Shown here one piece after another: positions 9,197 to 21,270 of a stretch of DNA of 64,000 nucleotides. Source of the DNA: Dactylonectria macrodidyma (taxonomy: Eukaryota; Ascomycota; Sordariomycetes; Hypocreales; Nectriaceae); NCBI GenBank assembly GCA_020744425.1, contig JAGMUV010000007.1, positions 2,480,001-2,544,000 of the forward strand, in the 5' to 3' direction. Numbering within the stretch: the first letter of the stretch is position 1; every line of letters begins with the position of its first letter. A program made the translations under genes and the position numbers. A model generated the notes under the pieces. It did no database searches. It was not told the DNA's origin and saw only the letters and a list, made by a program, of their open reading frames with translations.

Positions 9197-12100
9197 CTTA
9201 GGGAGGGGGACTTGGGAGGGACTAATTACCTGGCGCCAGCAGATCGCTTGCGCAACCCTAAATTCGCTCGCCAGTCAGGGGCTGATACGTGTCTAGGGTA
9301 GCTGACATGGGATACCTAGGTAAGAAAGGATGCGAGTGGCCCCCATCATCCTTTCGCCGGTTCGCCCGTCTGAACAACATGCGGATAAATGGGAGAAGAG
9401 TATCCGTACCTACCTATACGAGATATCCAGATATCTAGGTAGATGATCAATGGTTGTACCTAGCTTCAACAACGTTGGCGGTGTAAGTTCGTGGCACAGT
9501 TGGTTCAGTTCAATTAATCTACCAACCCGCCGGAGATTACACCACGTAGCTACTCAGGTCTCCAAAACTTGAAAAATGACTTATCACCAAAGAACTGAGT
9601 AGTCACCTGTACCTAGTTTTCTCCCTACCTCCAGCTTCTGCAGCTCATACCTTAACGCACTGCATTAGCCACCAGCTCTCACCCCTTGCGTATGAAGCAA
9701 TTGCCGTAGGTATGCACGTTCATCTCGCAGCGGGGCGGGCACGGGCGTGGGAGCATTCAAACTGACAACAATTTATTCGTCTTTGGCTGACAAGAAGGAA
9801 TGCACGAGGACGAAGGAAATGCCCTGGGTTTGGTTCGTAAGTGCTCAGGTACACTTGGCAACCAAAGTGGTACGCGGGTCGAATGTGTCACCTCTAAGCG
9901 GGCAAGTGCATGGTTCTGTGTCTCTTATTGATAACATAGGTAGCTATTTGCTTGCATGATACTGTCATAGACTGGATGAATGGTGACGCGGGACCAAGGC
10001 AGGAAGTAAGTGGGACGTCAAGACTAACTGCGAAAAGGATGTAGGCAACCCCTTCTTGACGAAACATGGTGGGTCAGTTGCTGATTGACTTAAGACAATA
10101 TTGATAACGACAAGACTACTTGTACCTAAGAATTGTTTCTGAAAGGGGTGTACGTTTGCCTTCCTCACGGCATCAGCAACCTTCGATGTTGGAGTTCAAA
10201 TGAAGTTCTTGTCAGCTGAAGTGGCACTGCCTGCGGTTGAGTTTCCATGGGGCCATGCCCCACTCTATAGCGTGCTGCCCTGTGCTCTTGATTTTGATTC
10301 TCTTCATGCGTATCGATGGCTCGGAAGGATTTCAACGGCATCACGGGCAATTTTGGTACGGGCGCCGCCATCATTCCTCACGTCCGACGGCGCCCCCGGA
10401 TCGTAGATGAGGCTGGCGTAGTGCGAGACTCAGGCAATGGTCGGGACTATGTGGGAACCTCGTAATAGCGATCTGGCTTCTGGAGGGTCTCGGACAGATT
10501 GAGTTATGCCAGTGGCTTGGTCGCCCTCTCCTCTTGGGTAACCTGGATGCACTGTGTAGGCACTCAGTGCGCAATTTTCTTTCGGCTTCGAACTTACATA
10601 CTGGCCCTTGTTCTTTTGGCCGGCACCATTACTACTTCTATGATGGAAAGTATTACAGGTAGGAGGGACAGGTGAGACGGGCAAAGGACAAACAAGTGTG
10701 GCGACGGCATACAGGTTCATGATTTGAAGAGACATGCCGTTCGCTCCGTCAAAATCGGTTGCCAATTTACACGTTGCTCCTGCCAGCCCTGGCGTTCCCT
10801 TGTCCTGTGATCTCCACGATCTCCATGATTTTCTCAGTCCGATTCTGGCGTCTGGGCACGGCCGTTGCTCATGGGCTCAGCCATGTTGAAACCAACCGTT
10901 TAATGATACTCCCATCGCCAGTTCCTCAGGATTGCCATGTTTGAAAACTCGTTGTATGACAGGACGGAAGCAGCGAGAATCCCTTGTGACACTGTTCGTT
11001 TGCGCCCCTTGGATATTTTCCCTTCCTCTTCCGCTGTTCCTTTTACCATGTGGAAAAAAGGTTGCCATGTACCCAAGTCTGCTGTTCCCAGTTGATGATC
11101 TGGCTGGCTTTCGAGATCAATCTAGGTGTCTTAGACCAACGACCCGCGTTGATGCTGAAGTTCAAGGGCGCGTGAGCGGAGTGCTGCCCCCGCCTCCTCA
11201 TCTTCATACTGGCTCTCCCTTTTCGAACCCTGGCCATCTGAGCTGGCACCGCATCCGAAAATAGCATGTCGAGGTTGGCCGTACGTATCATCCAACCCCA
11301 GCACCCACCCTGGAGAGGAGACTGACTGATGTGATGTATCCGTGCACCTACTTCGTAGACGGCACTGTGCACCACGTGCTGTGTACTGTACATGCCAAGG
11401 AGGAGAATATTCAGCTCGGCTCAGCAAAGAGGTCCTCGGAGAAGCCGTTTGTTTTTGGAAGAGACAACGGCCCTCTAGGGGGGGAAAGACAGTCGACCGG
11501 CCTCGCCTTGGCCGACAACAGACGCCGCGTAAAATTATTTTCTTGTCGGTGCGGAGGCCCATTCATTCCCAGACGACGCCTCACATCTCAGCGCCCATCG
11601 ACCTCTCCTAGTGGCAGGGAGCGGCGTTGCACCAATCGTAGCCGTCCACGCGGGGCCTGATTTGCTGTCATCAGGGACCACCCCTCTCTCCCTGTCTCGT
11701 CTGTCCTGTCGCAATGCCACTTTGCTCTAGCACTGCTGTAAGGGCTTGCGGTCGCAGTGGAGGTCGGTAGGTGCCTCCCGGTAGGCTAACAATGAAGGTC
11801 CCCGACTCTACAACGCGCCACAACATGTTGCATAGCGCACCAGGAGCCAGCACTCGCTCATTAACAGCCTGTGCATGCGCAGCCGCAGCGACCCCAACAG
11901 CATCACCAGTGCAGGAATTAGCACCCGTCTGGCCCTCCCTCGGCACCCCAGAGCACCAGCCAAAGTACCTATTGAGTGACACACGGGTGGTGTCCAGTTG
12001 TAAAAAAAAATCCCCAAAAAATCCAAAAATCCAAATCTCGACCATTTGCCCACCTAAAGCAGCAGCACATCGAGGCCGTTGTGGGCATGATTGCGTCAGT

Positions 12101-12289
12101 ATCCAGTATTGCATTACTGCAATCAAGTGAATACCAATCCCCCCCCCCCGTCCACGTTGCTCCGGTCCCTGCGCCCACACCCACACCCACCTGCAAGTGG
12201 TCGAAGCTCCTCAGGCTCGGAGGCTCAAGGTACCACCGTCCAGTGCCTCCACCCACCGTCCAGCTCCACATTTGCCGCACCTGGCATCT

Positions 12290-12743
12290 TCAGCACTTGC
12301 GCGACTCGGTCCATCTCCCTCCATCCCTCCAACCCTTCAACCATCCAACCATCCGGCCGTCCCATCCTCGAAAACCTGCCCAAAAAATACAAGCGGAGCC
12401 TTGCCACGAGGGCCTGGCAGATGGCTGTCCTTACGATTGTCTCCCGACTTCACCATCGCTCGCTCTAGCAGCTGTCGTCCTTGACCTCGTCCGTCTCTGG
12501 GTGTCGCCCATCACCCGTTGCTCCGTCGTCGTCCATTGCCTGTCGTCACTCATTGCACGTCCCGCCGACAAGGACCTGCGCTGCCCCTCAGCCAACCCTC
12601 AGCCAAGTTCCAACCCTTCAACCACTGCCGCCGCCCTTGGTCTGCCGTTTCCGCTTCTCGCCTGTTCCCTGCCTCAACCTCCAACTTTCAACATCTAATA
12701 CTCATCTACCTTCAACAACCAGCGGTGCCTGGCATACTCAACC
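12290..12743 (+). promoter_or_regulatory. Pyrimidine-rich leader of the Boi-like gene
   Basis: Long C/T tracts, with CCATCC/CAACC repeats around 12320-12360, run up to the ATG at 12744. CT-rich stretches just upstream of the start are typical of strongly or constitutively expressed filamentous-fungal genes. No TATA box is obvious. The call is by composition only. Confidence 0.35.
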
Positions 12744-15723
12744 ATGGCCGCAAGAGGCCCCAACGACGGGCAGGTTCGCCCCATGGCCGGCGACCTTTTA
12801 CTTGTGATACGTGAGTCCTGATTGTCGAGCCCTTTCATGCCCTCGCTTTCCCCTCCATCATTCGCCCATCCCAACATGATACCCTTTCTGACTTGCGGCT
12901 TCCTCCATGCAGACGACTTCCAAGCCCGGAGTTCCGACGAACTGAGCCTGTCCAAGGGCGATAGAGTCGAGCTCATTGAACGAGATGACGAGTTCGGCGA
13001 TGGTTGGTTTCTTGGTCGCCACCTCGTCAACAACAATACCGGTCTCTTTCCAGAAGGTTTGTGGTCTTTTGTAGTCAAGGACTAACCCCCCGCTGGTATT
13101 TCATGTACGCCGAAAACACTAACTCCCTCCAGTTTACACTCGGCCCGCCCCCAAGAACATTCCCACCAGCTCGTTTGCTTCAAAACCCAGCAGCCCCCCA
13201 CCAACACAAGAAACAAGAGTGATAGGCACGGCCGATGCGGTCCCCAAAGACAATCATGCTCCCAAACCTCAACCCGCGAAGATGTCGCAACCAATCGACC
13301 CTCCGGTTACCCTGCCACTAAACTCTGTCAAGTCTGAGAGTGTGATCGCGCCGACGGAACCACCTTCAATGTCTCTACTCAATCAACTCGCAAACCCGAG
13401 CCAGGATAGCCCCGTGCTACACGAAACCTTGACCGTTATCGACGAGCATATCACTGACCTCCGGTCTACTCCAAGCAATGGCGGGCTCCGAACGGGCAAC
13501 GGGAACGATTCAGGAAGCGAGTACAGCAGCAACCAGCTCGACCATCGAACGTCTTATATCCACGGAGAGGAAACCGATGAGGAGGAAGATGGTGTTCACA
13601 TGTCTCGCGCTGAAGTCGAGGCGTGGTCCGCTGATGCCGTTGCTGAGTATCTCTTTACTTCGGGCGTGGAGAAGCACCACTGCGAGGTCTTCCGGGACCA
13701 AGAAATTTCAGGAGAGGTCCTGCTAGGCATGGATCAAAGCTCACTATTTATCAAGGCGTTCGATCTAGGCTCGGTTGGGCGACGACTCAAGACGTGGCAC
13801 AAGATCAAAGCCCTCCAGGACGAAGTCAGTGGCTCGGGACTTGAAACCCGACGATCAACGCAAACGTATGGAAGTGAGGCTGGACCTGAGGAAGGTCGTC
13901 GGACTAGGAGTCGAGCAAATACATTGACAAACCGGCCCACTTCCATCCAGACAAGACGACTTTCACTATCTCACACACCCAAAGCTTCCCCGACGACGCT
14001 CACATCGATAGCTCAAGATGGCCAGTCTCGTTCAAGCCATATTAAGAGACCGTCCGCAGCGTCTATTCGGGAATTGCACCAGTCACGGCGTCATTCCTCT
14101 ACCGAGTTCCACCTGCCTGGGACAGCGATATCGACCGGACCATCCCCTATTCCTAAGATCGCCAACCTCGGTACGTTCCCCAACACCGATGGGTCGCATA
14201 AGAAGCAGCCGTCATTTGACCGCAATTGGACTCTAGGCGGCGCGACACCAAGGCCCTTGTCCTCGACTGGTCTTCAAGATCTCTTGAGCCCCCCGAGCGG
14301 CGCAGATCTGCAAGATTCAGCTGTCGAGTTAGACCGAGGGTATTTTTCTGGAACAGAAGTGGATGGGAGAAAGCGGAACCTCCTGCGGAAGCGCGACAGT
14401 GGCGCCGAATCTAGAAAGTCGAGCTATGCCGAGGAACAGAGGGTTCGCAGCGCCACGGCCATCACGAGGCAATCGAGGTTTGGAAGCATGAGCTCATTGA
14501 CCGAGGGCGGCTTGTCTTCCGCCGCTCACAAGTACTATGGCCTACAGTCTGGGGCACACAGGAGGACCGCTTCAAGTACCACCACTGAGTCGATTAGAAA
14601 CATGCCAGCTGCTGGCGAGACTCCGTCGCCCACCGTGACGAAACTCGACACCTCTGTTGGGGCGAGCCGCTCGTCGACCTCGGCATCTACGTCAAAAATT
14701 GCGGGATTCAATTCTGACTGGCTCTCAGCTGTGGTAAACAAGCCCATGGCCCTAGCTGGAAGCATGGGCAAGCGTGCCGCTTCAGATAACCAGACCGGCG
14801 ATCGTTCCAAGACAGAAACCCCCATCGATTCGCCCAGCAAGGAGATGATTGTTGAGTCGCCCGCACGCACTGGATCGACTACACCCTCTGCGGGTCCCAG
14901 CTTCGACCTCGAATCTCCTGACACGGCAAAGAGCCCTAGCACTTCAATGTCCCAGGTCAGCAAGAATAGCCGCAAGAAGGGCAAAAAGGAGACCAGCGCA
15001 TATACTCGTGGCCTTTTGAAGATTCCACCCAAGGAGGCGATGAAGGATGCGGACTACAGTGGGTGGATGAAGAAGAAGAGCTCTAACCTCATGACGACAT
15101 GGAAGCCGCGACTGTTTGTGCTAAAGGGCCGACGCTTGGCTTATTATTACTCTGAAGATGATGACCATGAGAAAGGCCTGATTGATATCTCCTTCCACAG
15201 GGTACTACCCGCCGATAACGAGAAGCTGACAGGTCTTCATGCCACCATCACCGGCGTTGTTGGAGGCCAGAGCATGCCCACTACCCAGACCGATTCCGAG
15301 GATCTGGCCAAGGGAGACGATTCTGTTTTCATTTTCAAGCTTGTGCCACCACGAGCCGGTCTGTCACGTGCTGTCAACTTTACCAAGCCCACCGTTCACT
15401 ATTTTGCGGTGCCCAACTTGAAACAAGGCCGATTGTGGATGGCAGCATTGATGAAGGCCACTATTGACCGAGACGACACCAAGCCGATCACGACCACCTA
15501 TCAACAGAAGACCATATCCCTTGCAAAAGCGAAGCTGATGCGTCATCGCCCCCCCGCGCTGATGAATATTGAGGACGGCGTCGACGATGGGTCCAGCTTG
15601 GAGAAGAAGGATACGAATGGTCTCGGCATATCATACGACGAGGCAGATAGCGGCGTTTCTGGCGTTGACAAACTCAGGGCCGAGGATATCAAGGTCAACA
15701 GCGAGTCTGGGGAGAAGGAATAG
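12744..15723 (+). CDS. Boi1/Boi2-like polarity scaffold (SH3-SAM-PH), 3 exons
   Basis: Exons 12744-12810, 12913-13056 and 13133-15723 (introns 102 and 76 nt) encode 933 aa. Domain order is that of yeast Boi1/Boi2: an SH3 domain at about residues 20-75 (DFQARSSDELSLSKGDR, ERDDEFGDGWFLGRH, TGLFPEVYTRPAPK), a SAM domain at about 230-300 (WSADAVAEYLFTSGVEKHH, LKTWHKIKALQDEV) and a C-terminal PH domain at about 710-850 (YSGWMKKKSSNLMTTWKPRLFVLKGRRLAYYYS, split by a loop, ending RLWMAALMKATI). Between them are long Ser/Thr-rich disordered regions with likely phosphosites. Yeast homologues bind Bem1, Cdc42 and phosphoinositides at sites of polarised growth and exocytosis; here that points to a role at hyphal tips. 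The SH3 domain is interrupted by both introns, and both joins restore its consensus. Confidence 0.92.
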
Positions 15724-16644
15724 TGTTCTCATCACTTTAATGCTTTTTTTTTCTTTGCGAGGGACCTGATGACGAGCGATGCTTGCTAAGTCGTTCAGGG
15801 GCGATGGCGCTGGGGGGGAACCGCGGTTTCTCTGAGCAACTGGCGCTTGGGATTCTGTTTCCCTGTTTGGTGCTTTGCTTTTATTGTTAATTTTCGCTTT
15901 CCAACTTGTCATATACGATACCTACACCCGATTGGCTCAGGAGGAAAGGGGCAAAGGATGACCTGGCCTGGCGCGGGTCAGGAGAGAAACGCCCGAGAAA
16001 AACGTTCGTATGCAGTTCAAAACGAAACAATGATGACAAGACGATAACGGAAGGAGACTGGGAACTGTCGGTCCACTTTCGAGTTTGGAGTGTTGAGGGG
16101 GCATGATGGATGGACGGGTGTTTGGTGGGTGATACATATTAGCGTCAACAATTTTTGGACTTTAATCTGATGGAAGTTTTTCTGTTGATGAGACAACAAG
16201 TGCATCATGGATACATTCGACTAGCCCACCGATGAATGAACTATGGAGAGGAAAAGTATAGGGAAAGGCGGGCTTGGAGACATGGAAGACAGACAAAGCA
16301 AAGAAAGGAGGCGCCGTGTACAAAGTATTATTCGTTTGAAGTATCATACGTGATTGGCCAGATGTCCGCTTGCTCTAGAGGTATATCATAGAAGCCGAAA
16401 ATCAAGTAGAATGAATCCCCCCAAGAGGTTCGCCCACCTCTACCGAGCTGTAGCTGCAGCATGGAAAACAAAGCCCATTGCTCGGGTCCTGCTCTGACAA
16501 GACAGGCCATTATAGCTACTTATCCAGCCCCAGTCATGCTCATTAGACCATAAAAAACGCCCTCCCAAAATGTACTATGTCGTCAACTTGCCCCATTTCC
16601 GTTTCCTTTCCAGATCATCCGCCTATTCGTGGCTCACTTAAGAG
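15724..16644. other. Convergent intergenic region
   Basis: Lies between the 3' ends of the Boi-like and FHL1-like genes. No open frame with a domain signal. A T-rich tract follows the Boi stop at about 15744. Probably 3' UTRs only. Confidence 0.5.
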
Positions 16645-19600
16645 TTAGGCACCGACGCCCTGGAGCTTTTGGTTCATCCCCGTAAGAAGTTGGCGGATCG
16701 ACTTCATGAGATGCTGCTCGACACCCTCAAAGTTGCCAATCGAAGGCTCGCCTTCTGCAGGTGGGGGGACGATGCTGGCGTCGGCGAGCCCGAGTACACG
16801 ATCGAGAGCCGAGAGAGTGACAGCCTCGGCCTTGGATTCGCCGAGTCTGGACTTGAGCGCCTTGATGGAGACGTCCTTGAAACCGTTGAGGGAGGCGAGC
16901 ACCTTGGCTTCGAAGATAGGCGACGGATCTGAAGATGACGGGCCAGCATTCGGCGCCGAGTTGTTGGGTTTCGCGTATCCGTCAATGACCTGCTGGATGC
17001 CCTTCATGCATATGGCCTCCATCTTGTCATTTTCTGTGGCTTCCTTTTTGAGTCCAATGCAGCGGTTGAGGGCCGACATGACGATGGCCTCCGCCTTGGG
17101 GTTGCGAGCCTTCTTGAGGTTTTCGACCAGACCATTCTTCAGACCAACAACTGCTGTGAGTGTACGGGGCTCAATGACAGGTCGAGCCGGTGTCGCTGGT
17201 GTAGGAGTCGTTGAGGGGCGGGTAGGAGTAGCAGCAGCAGCAGTAACAGGAGCAGCGGGAGAGACGGCAGCGGTAGGATGATGTGGGACCGGCGCCGGTC
17301 CAGGGACAGTCTTTGATGCTATTGGCGCGACTGGAGGCTGTTGAGTCGGCGGTATTGCTGTAGGAGTATGTCCATCCTCATTATTGACTGGCGGCGCCGC
17401 GGACGGTGGTGGCCTTGCGTAAGGAGAGCTATAAGCGCCGGGTTGAGGTCCTCCGAGCTGTGGCCGAGCGGGAGCAGGTGGAGGTCCATAGCCTGGCAAC
17501 TGCGCTGGTGCAGGTGGCTGAGATGCTACGACCGGCGCCGGTTGGCCAGGAGGCGATGCAGATGCCCCATATGGTTGCACCGGCCGTCCTGGTTGACCTT
17601 GTTGCGCGTTGTATCCAGGCATCTGGTACATGGGTGGTGCTTGATTTGGAGGATGATACCCTGGGGCGCCTGGTGGGAGGTGTGATGCAGCGTTGTAAGG
17701 GTATGGATATTGGCTATAAGTTTGAGCGGCAGCGAGCCCTCGGTCTGGCGAGGACGCCTTGCGCTTCTTCCCCGCGTCCAGCTCAACACCCGGGACACGT
17801 GACCAAAGGTTAGTTGTCTCGTCCTTTTTGAACGCCTCGTTCCCAATGAGGTTGTGTCGGACACTACTTTCCCAGCCTTTGGTTTCGGTATGGAAGTAGA
17901 ACCACGGATATCGCTGGCAAATCCGCTTGTAGATCTGTTTGAGGGTAAGGCCGTCTGGACCCGCCGCGGTTAGAGTCTCGTCAATGAGGACGCCGTAGTT
18001 CTTGTTGGGCTTCTGAAGTTGCTCTTCCGTGTAATCCTCAATCTTGAGTTCCAGTGGTGGTGACTTGGGGCGAGCCTTCTTCTCCTTCTTCTCTCTGGCA
18101 CGCCGTTCCGCGTCCGATCCTTCCGCACCATCATCGTTCTTTGGTTTCCGGGGCTTATACTTGCGCTTTTCTGGTCGTTCGCTCGAGTTCTCCGGTAGCG
18201 GGTGTTTCCTAGGTCGCCCGACCTTGCGCTTGATGGGGGGTTCGACTGGGGGTGCTTGGGGCAGCGTCTTTTTGGCCATCTCCTGCTGCTGCTTCTTCAG
18301 CAGACGTTGTTCTCGTTTCGACATAATGCCGTTCTTCGGCGGCCTACCGGGCCCTCGCTTCTTGGGTATTTGGGGCATTGAAGGATGTGCTTCGGTCATG
18401 AGCCCATGCTCCACCCTAGTCTCGACCTCGAGACTGGGTCTCTGCATCTCTGCCTCTGCCTCTACTGTCTCCACGACGTCGGTCTCCTCGATATCATCTT
18501 CCTCCCCGTCTCCATCTACGTCGCCTTCTGCATCGTCTTCCGCGTCGCCTTCCGCGTCGCCTTCTGCATCGCCCTCCGCGTCAACGTCTGCCTCACCTTC
18601 CGCATCTCCATCTCCAAAGTCGGAGGGTTCCGGTGGGCTGGCTACGTCAGAGAGCTCATCGCTCGTATCGTGCACTTCGCCATTGCCGTATGAGGACTCA
18701 AAATCAAAGCTCATCTCTTTTCCGCCATGAGTGCGTTTCTTGGTCGCCGGCGCAACCTCCTCCACGTCATCTTCGGCCCCAGTGCAGCCTCGCTCGACAC
18801 CATTGATCAGGAACCGGAAATCGATGTCTTTGATCTGCAGCCGGTCACCGCACTTCAGCACTACCTTGTCGCTCTTGTAATGCACGTCCTCGCAGAAAAA
18901 GCCATTCTTGTGTAGGGGGATGGCTTCGAACACGCCCTCGTCTTGGTTGTACGCAATCTTAAGATGTTCTCGCGAGATGGCCTTGGTCTTGGTGGCAATA
19001 TTGGGGCCTGGAGAGTGTATACCGATGAAGGGAACGTGCCAGGGGGAAGGCCTCAACGAGGTTAAGTCTACAGCGGCGGCGCCGGGGGTGTGGGATACAT
19101 ATTGTCGATTCGAAATCATGTTGTCCTGTGCCTGTTGCGCTTCGTCGTTTTCATGTTGTGATGAGCCTTGAGTACTAGTCTTGCGTCGCTTCGCAGGTCG
19201 ACCGTTCTCTCCATTGTCTGATTCGGGACCCAGCATTCCACCTTCCTCACTGACGTAGGACTTGCTAAATTTCCCCCGCTCGTATGCGATGGGCGATGGT
19301 GGTGGAAGGCCCCGGTTTGCATTGTCCTCAACGCGACGCCTGTGCTCATCAGCACGCTTCTCATCGCGGCGGGCTTGCTCAAGAGCTCGCTGATCGCGGC
19401 CGATGATGACAGCGTAGGTGGTGACCTGGAAAACACTGTCGGCAAACTCTATGCGCGCAAATGATTCAAGGGCCTTGTCCGCACCGGCCTGACGGATTGT
19501 GTTTGCGGGGGCTAGGCCGTGGAAAGCCTGGTCCATGGGGTTGGGGAGGGTGACTTGGGAGGGAGTGACGGTGGGAGGCGGCGACATTGCGCTGGGGGCA

Positions 19601-20355
19601 GCGGATATGGAGGCCAAGGCCATCATCATGTATGCGTGCTGGTCCAGATTCGGCATCGCCGCCGGAGTGAATGGCGCGGAGGGAGCGAGGTGGTCGGGAG
19701 CAGACATGGCGGCATCGTGCTGCACGTGCGGGTGTTGTTGTGTGGGCGTTGCCTGAGGTTGAGGCTCGGCAGGCCGTGGTGTCGCGTCGAGAGCGTCGAG
19801 GGCAGGAACATCCGGCATTGCATGGTCGGCTGAGGGGCTGCCATCGGCATTTGGTGCAGGCTGAGCACCGGCGGCCCCCGCTTGGAAGTCGGTCGCCATG
19901 GCGGCGACGGCTGAGCGAGACGGGGGCGACGGCGTGGAAGGCGCAGGAGGGTTTGCTGGTATTGGCGGCGTTGATGTTGATGCCGTTGCCGTTGCCGTTG
20001 CGGGCGCCGACGCGGATGGGGATATGGATGTGGATGCGGGAGCGGTCGGGGTCGCGGATTGTGATTCAGAAGCTGCGGCCGGGGCCGCGGCCGACTTGGT
20101 AGGGACAGTCGAAGGCGCAGAAGACGAAGCTGGAGGCGCCGACGAGTGCTGGAGTCCAGGCGGCGAAGTGGAGGCAGCAACTGTGATGTGAGGGCGAGAA
20201 GAGTTTGAGGCTTCGGTGAGCGCTGCGGGAGCGGTCTCGTTGGGCGCGGGCGGAGGCGTTGCTGCTGGCGTGGGCGAATGCGCAGGCTGCAGGTGATGCA
20301 GGCCAAAGCCATTGCGGCCAGTGGCGGCAGCGGCAGTGGCAGTGGACGAAGTCAT
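16645..20355 (-). CDS. fhl1: FHL1-like FHA and forkhead transcription factor
   Basis: Single-exon 1236-aa nuclear regulator. Residues 1-290 are Ala/Pro/Ser/Thr-rich. A FHA domain (about 290-530) starts SFARIEFADSVFQVTTYAVIIGRD and, after a long insert rich in basic and acidic residues, resumes with KAISREHLKIAYNQDEGVFE and ends DIDFRFLINGVERG; the large insert is like that of yeast Fhl1. A Glu/Asp/Ala/Gly tandem repeat follows (about 580-615). Two AT-hook-like motifs (GPGRPPK near 668, VGRPRK near 712) precede the forkhead domain (about 780-860: NKNYGVLIDETLTAAGP, LKQIYKRICQRYPWFYF, WESSVRHNLIGNEAFKK). The tail is Pro/Gln-rich. Yeast Fhl1 controls ribosomal-protein genes with Ifh1; that role here is inferred from domain order only. 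Confidence 0.9.
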   Translation of the reverse strand: MTSSTATAAAATGRNGFGLHHLQPAHSPTPAATPPPAPNETAPAALTEASNSSRPHITVAASTSPPGLQHSSAPPASSSAPSTVPTKSAAAPAAASESQSATPTAPASTSISPSASAPATATATASTSTPPIPANPPAPSTPSPPSRSAVAAMATDFQAGAAGAQPAPNADGSPSADHAMPDVPALDALDATPRPAEPQPQATPTQQHPHVQHDAAMSAPDHLAPSAPFTPAAMPNLDQHAYMMMALASISAAPSAMSPPPTVTPSQVTLPNPMDQAFHGLAPANTIRQAGADKALESFARIEFADSVFQVTTYAVIIGRDQRALEQARRDEKRADEHRRRVEDNANRGLPPPSPIAYERGKFSKSYVSEEGGMLGPESDNGENGRPAKRRKTSTQGSSQHENDEAQQAQDNMISNRQYVSHTPGAAAVDLTSLRPSPWHVPFIGIHSPGPNIATKTKAISREHLKIAYNQDEGVFEAIPLHKNGFFCEDVHYKSDKVVLKCGDRLQIKDIDFRFLINGVERGCTGAEDDVEEVAPATKKRTHGGKEMSFDFESSYGNGEVHDTSDELSDVASPPEPSDFGDGDAEGEADVDAEGDAEGDAEGDAEDDAEGDVDGDGEEDDIEETDVVETVEAEAEMQRPSLEVETRVEHGLMTEAHPSMPQIPKKRGPGRPPKNGIMSKREQRLLKKQQQEMAKKTLPQAPPVEPPIKRKVGRPRKHPLPENSSERPEKRKYKPRKPKNDDGAEGSDAERRAREKKEKKARPKSPPLELKIEDYTEEQLQKPNKNYGVLIDETLTAAGPDGLTLKQIYKRICQRYPWFYFHTETKGWESSVRHNLIGNEAFKKDETTNLWSRVPGVELDAGKKRKASSPDRGLAAAQTYSQYPYPYNAASHLPPGAPGYHPPNQAPPMYQMPGYNAQQGQPGRPVQPYGASASPPGQPAPVVASQPPAPAQLPGYGPPPAPARPQLGGPQPGAYSSPYARPPPSAAPPVNNEDGHTPTAIPPTQQPPVAPIASKTVPGPAPVPHHPTAAVSPAAPVTAAAATPTRPSTTPTPATPARPVIEPRTLTAVVGLKNGLVENLKKARNPKAEAIVMSALNRCIGLKKEATENDKMEAICMKGIQQVIDGYAKPNNSAPNAGPSSSDPSPIFEAKVLASLNGFKDVSIKALKSRLGESKAEAVTLSALDRVLGLADASIVPPPAEGEPSIGNFEGVEQHLMKSIRQLLTGMNQKLQGVGA
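18517..18615 (-). repeat. 12-bp coding minisatellite in the FHL1-like gene
   Basis: On the minus strand, about eight imperfect copies of a 12-bp unit encode Asp/Glu-Ala-Glu-Gly steps (DAEGDAEGDAEGDAED). The length is always a multiple of three, so copy-number change would keep frame. Confidence 0.8.
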
Positions 20356-21270
20356 CGCTGGTCCTGCTGACAGCTCCTTCGTCGCTCACCCTCGGGGTCG
20401 GAGGTCCGGGGCTTAGGAGGGGGAGGGATTGGCGAGGAGTCGACGGGACAGGCGCCGGGTGGCCGTTGCTGAGGCTGTCCAGAGGGATGGGGTGGAAAAT
20501 AAAAGGTAGAGAGAGCGACGAGGCTTTCGCTCCTTCGCCTTAGCCTTGGGTCCTTGGCCCTTTGAGCCGCGATGTCTGGGATGGGGTCGGGAGGGGCCTG
20601 CTGCGCGCTGTGATTGGTCTGTCGCGGTGAGTTCCGCCTTTCCCTCCCTAGGAACCCAGAGGCTCCGATCCTAAGTTACCTCAAAAGGCTCAAATACCTG
20701 ATAGTCATCCCAGACAGAATTTTACCTCCAAATCTTGGTAAAGTAAATAAGGTATGCCTTTAGATAAAATAAATCTCTTACAAGTAAACACTCAACACCA
20801 CATGCCTGCCATTGACGCCCACTCTGATTCACGCCATTCACACTAACTCAGTGATCTTGTTTCAGGGTTTCAGCAATGTTAAACTGTCCGCCCCAATGAA
20901 CTCCCCACTCGACGCGTAGACTTGCGATTATGCATAGGTGCCCGATAACCCTGGCAGACTTTGAATCATCTCAACTGTGAATAGCCCCGTTGCATTGTCA
21001 ATAATGGAAACACGCGCTGTGACAAACAAACGCCAAGGTCATATCAGGAAACAAAACTTTCAATGCAGGCCATTCGAGGCCTTCAAGGTATGGGCCACCT
21101 CCCAGAGAGATCTATAGGATAGTAGAAACGCGGAAGGATACCAGCTGGGGTGTATCCGAGAATGTTCCCAGGATTGTCTTGGTCATCCATGACTGATACA
21201 ATGCCATGGGGATTAGAGAACCATGCTGGAGCATAAAACCCTCAGTCATGAAGCAAGTGACTCATCAGAA
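20356..21270. other. Intergenic region
   Basis: Holds the FHL1-like promoter (leader upstream of 20355) and the 3' flank of the molybdate transporter. No coding sequence recognised. A weakly AT-rich patch lies around 20700-20790. Confidence 0.5.

Larger units (their letters stand above)
8435..12743. other. 4.3 kb divergent intergenic region
   Basis: No gene supported on either strand; open frames here are short and low-complexity. It separates the divergent SP-RING and Boi-like genes, so it holds both promoters. Notable content: an imperfect inverted repeat at 9159-9196, several TACCTAGGTA-like palindromic fragments between 9300 and 9650, an A-rich run with TCC repeats at 12001-12036, and a strongly pyrimidine-rich leader from about 12290 to 12743. 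Confidence 0.5.

Noticed and set aside
11976..12698. 240-codon plus-strand frame upstream of the Boi-like gene
   Set aside because: Pro/Ser/His-rich translation of a pyrimidine-rich leader; overlaps other open frames; no domain.
18044..18730. 228-codon plus-strand frame rich in Ser
   Set aside because: Antisense shadow of the FHL1-like coding repeat.
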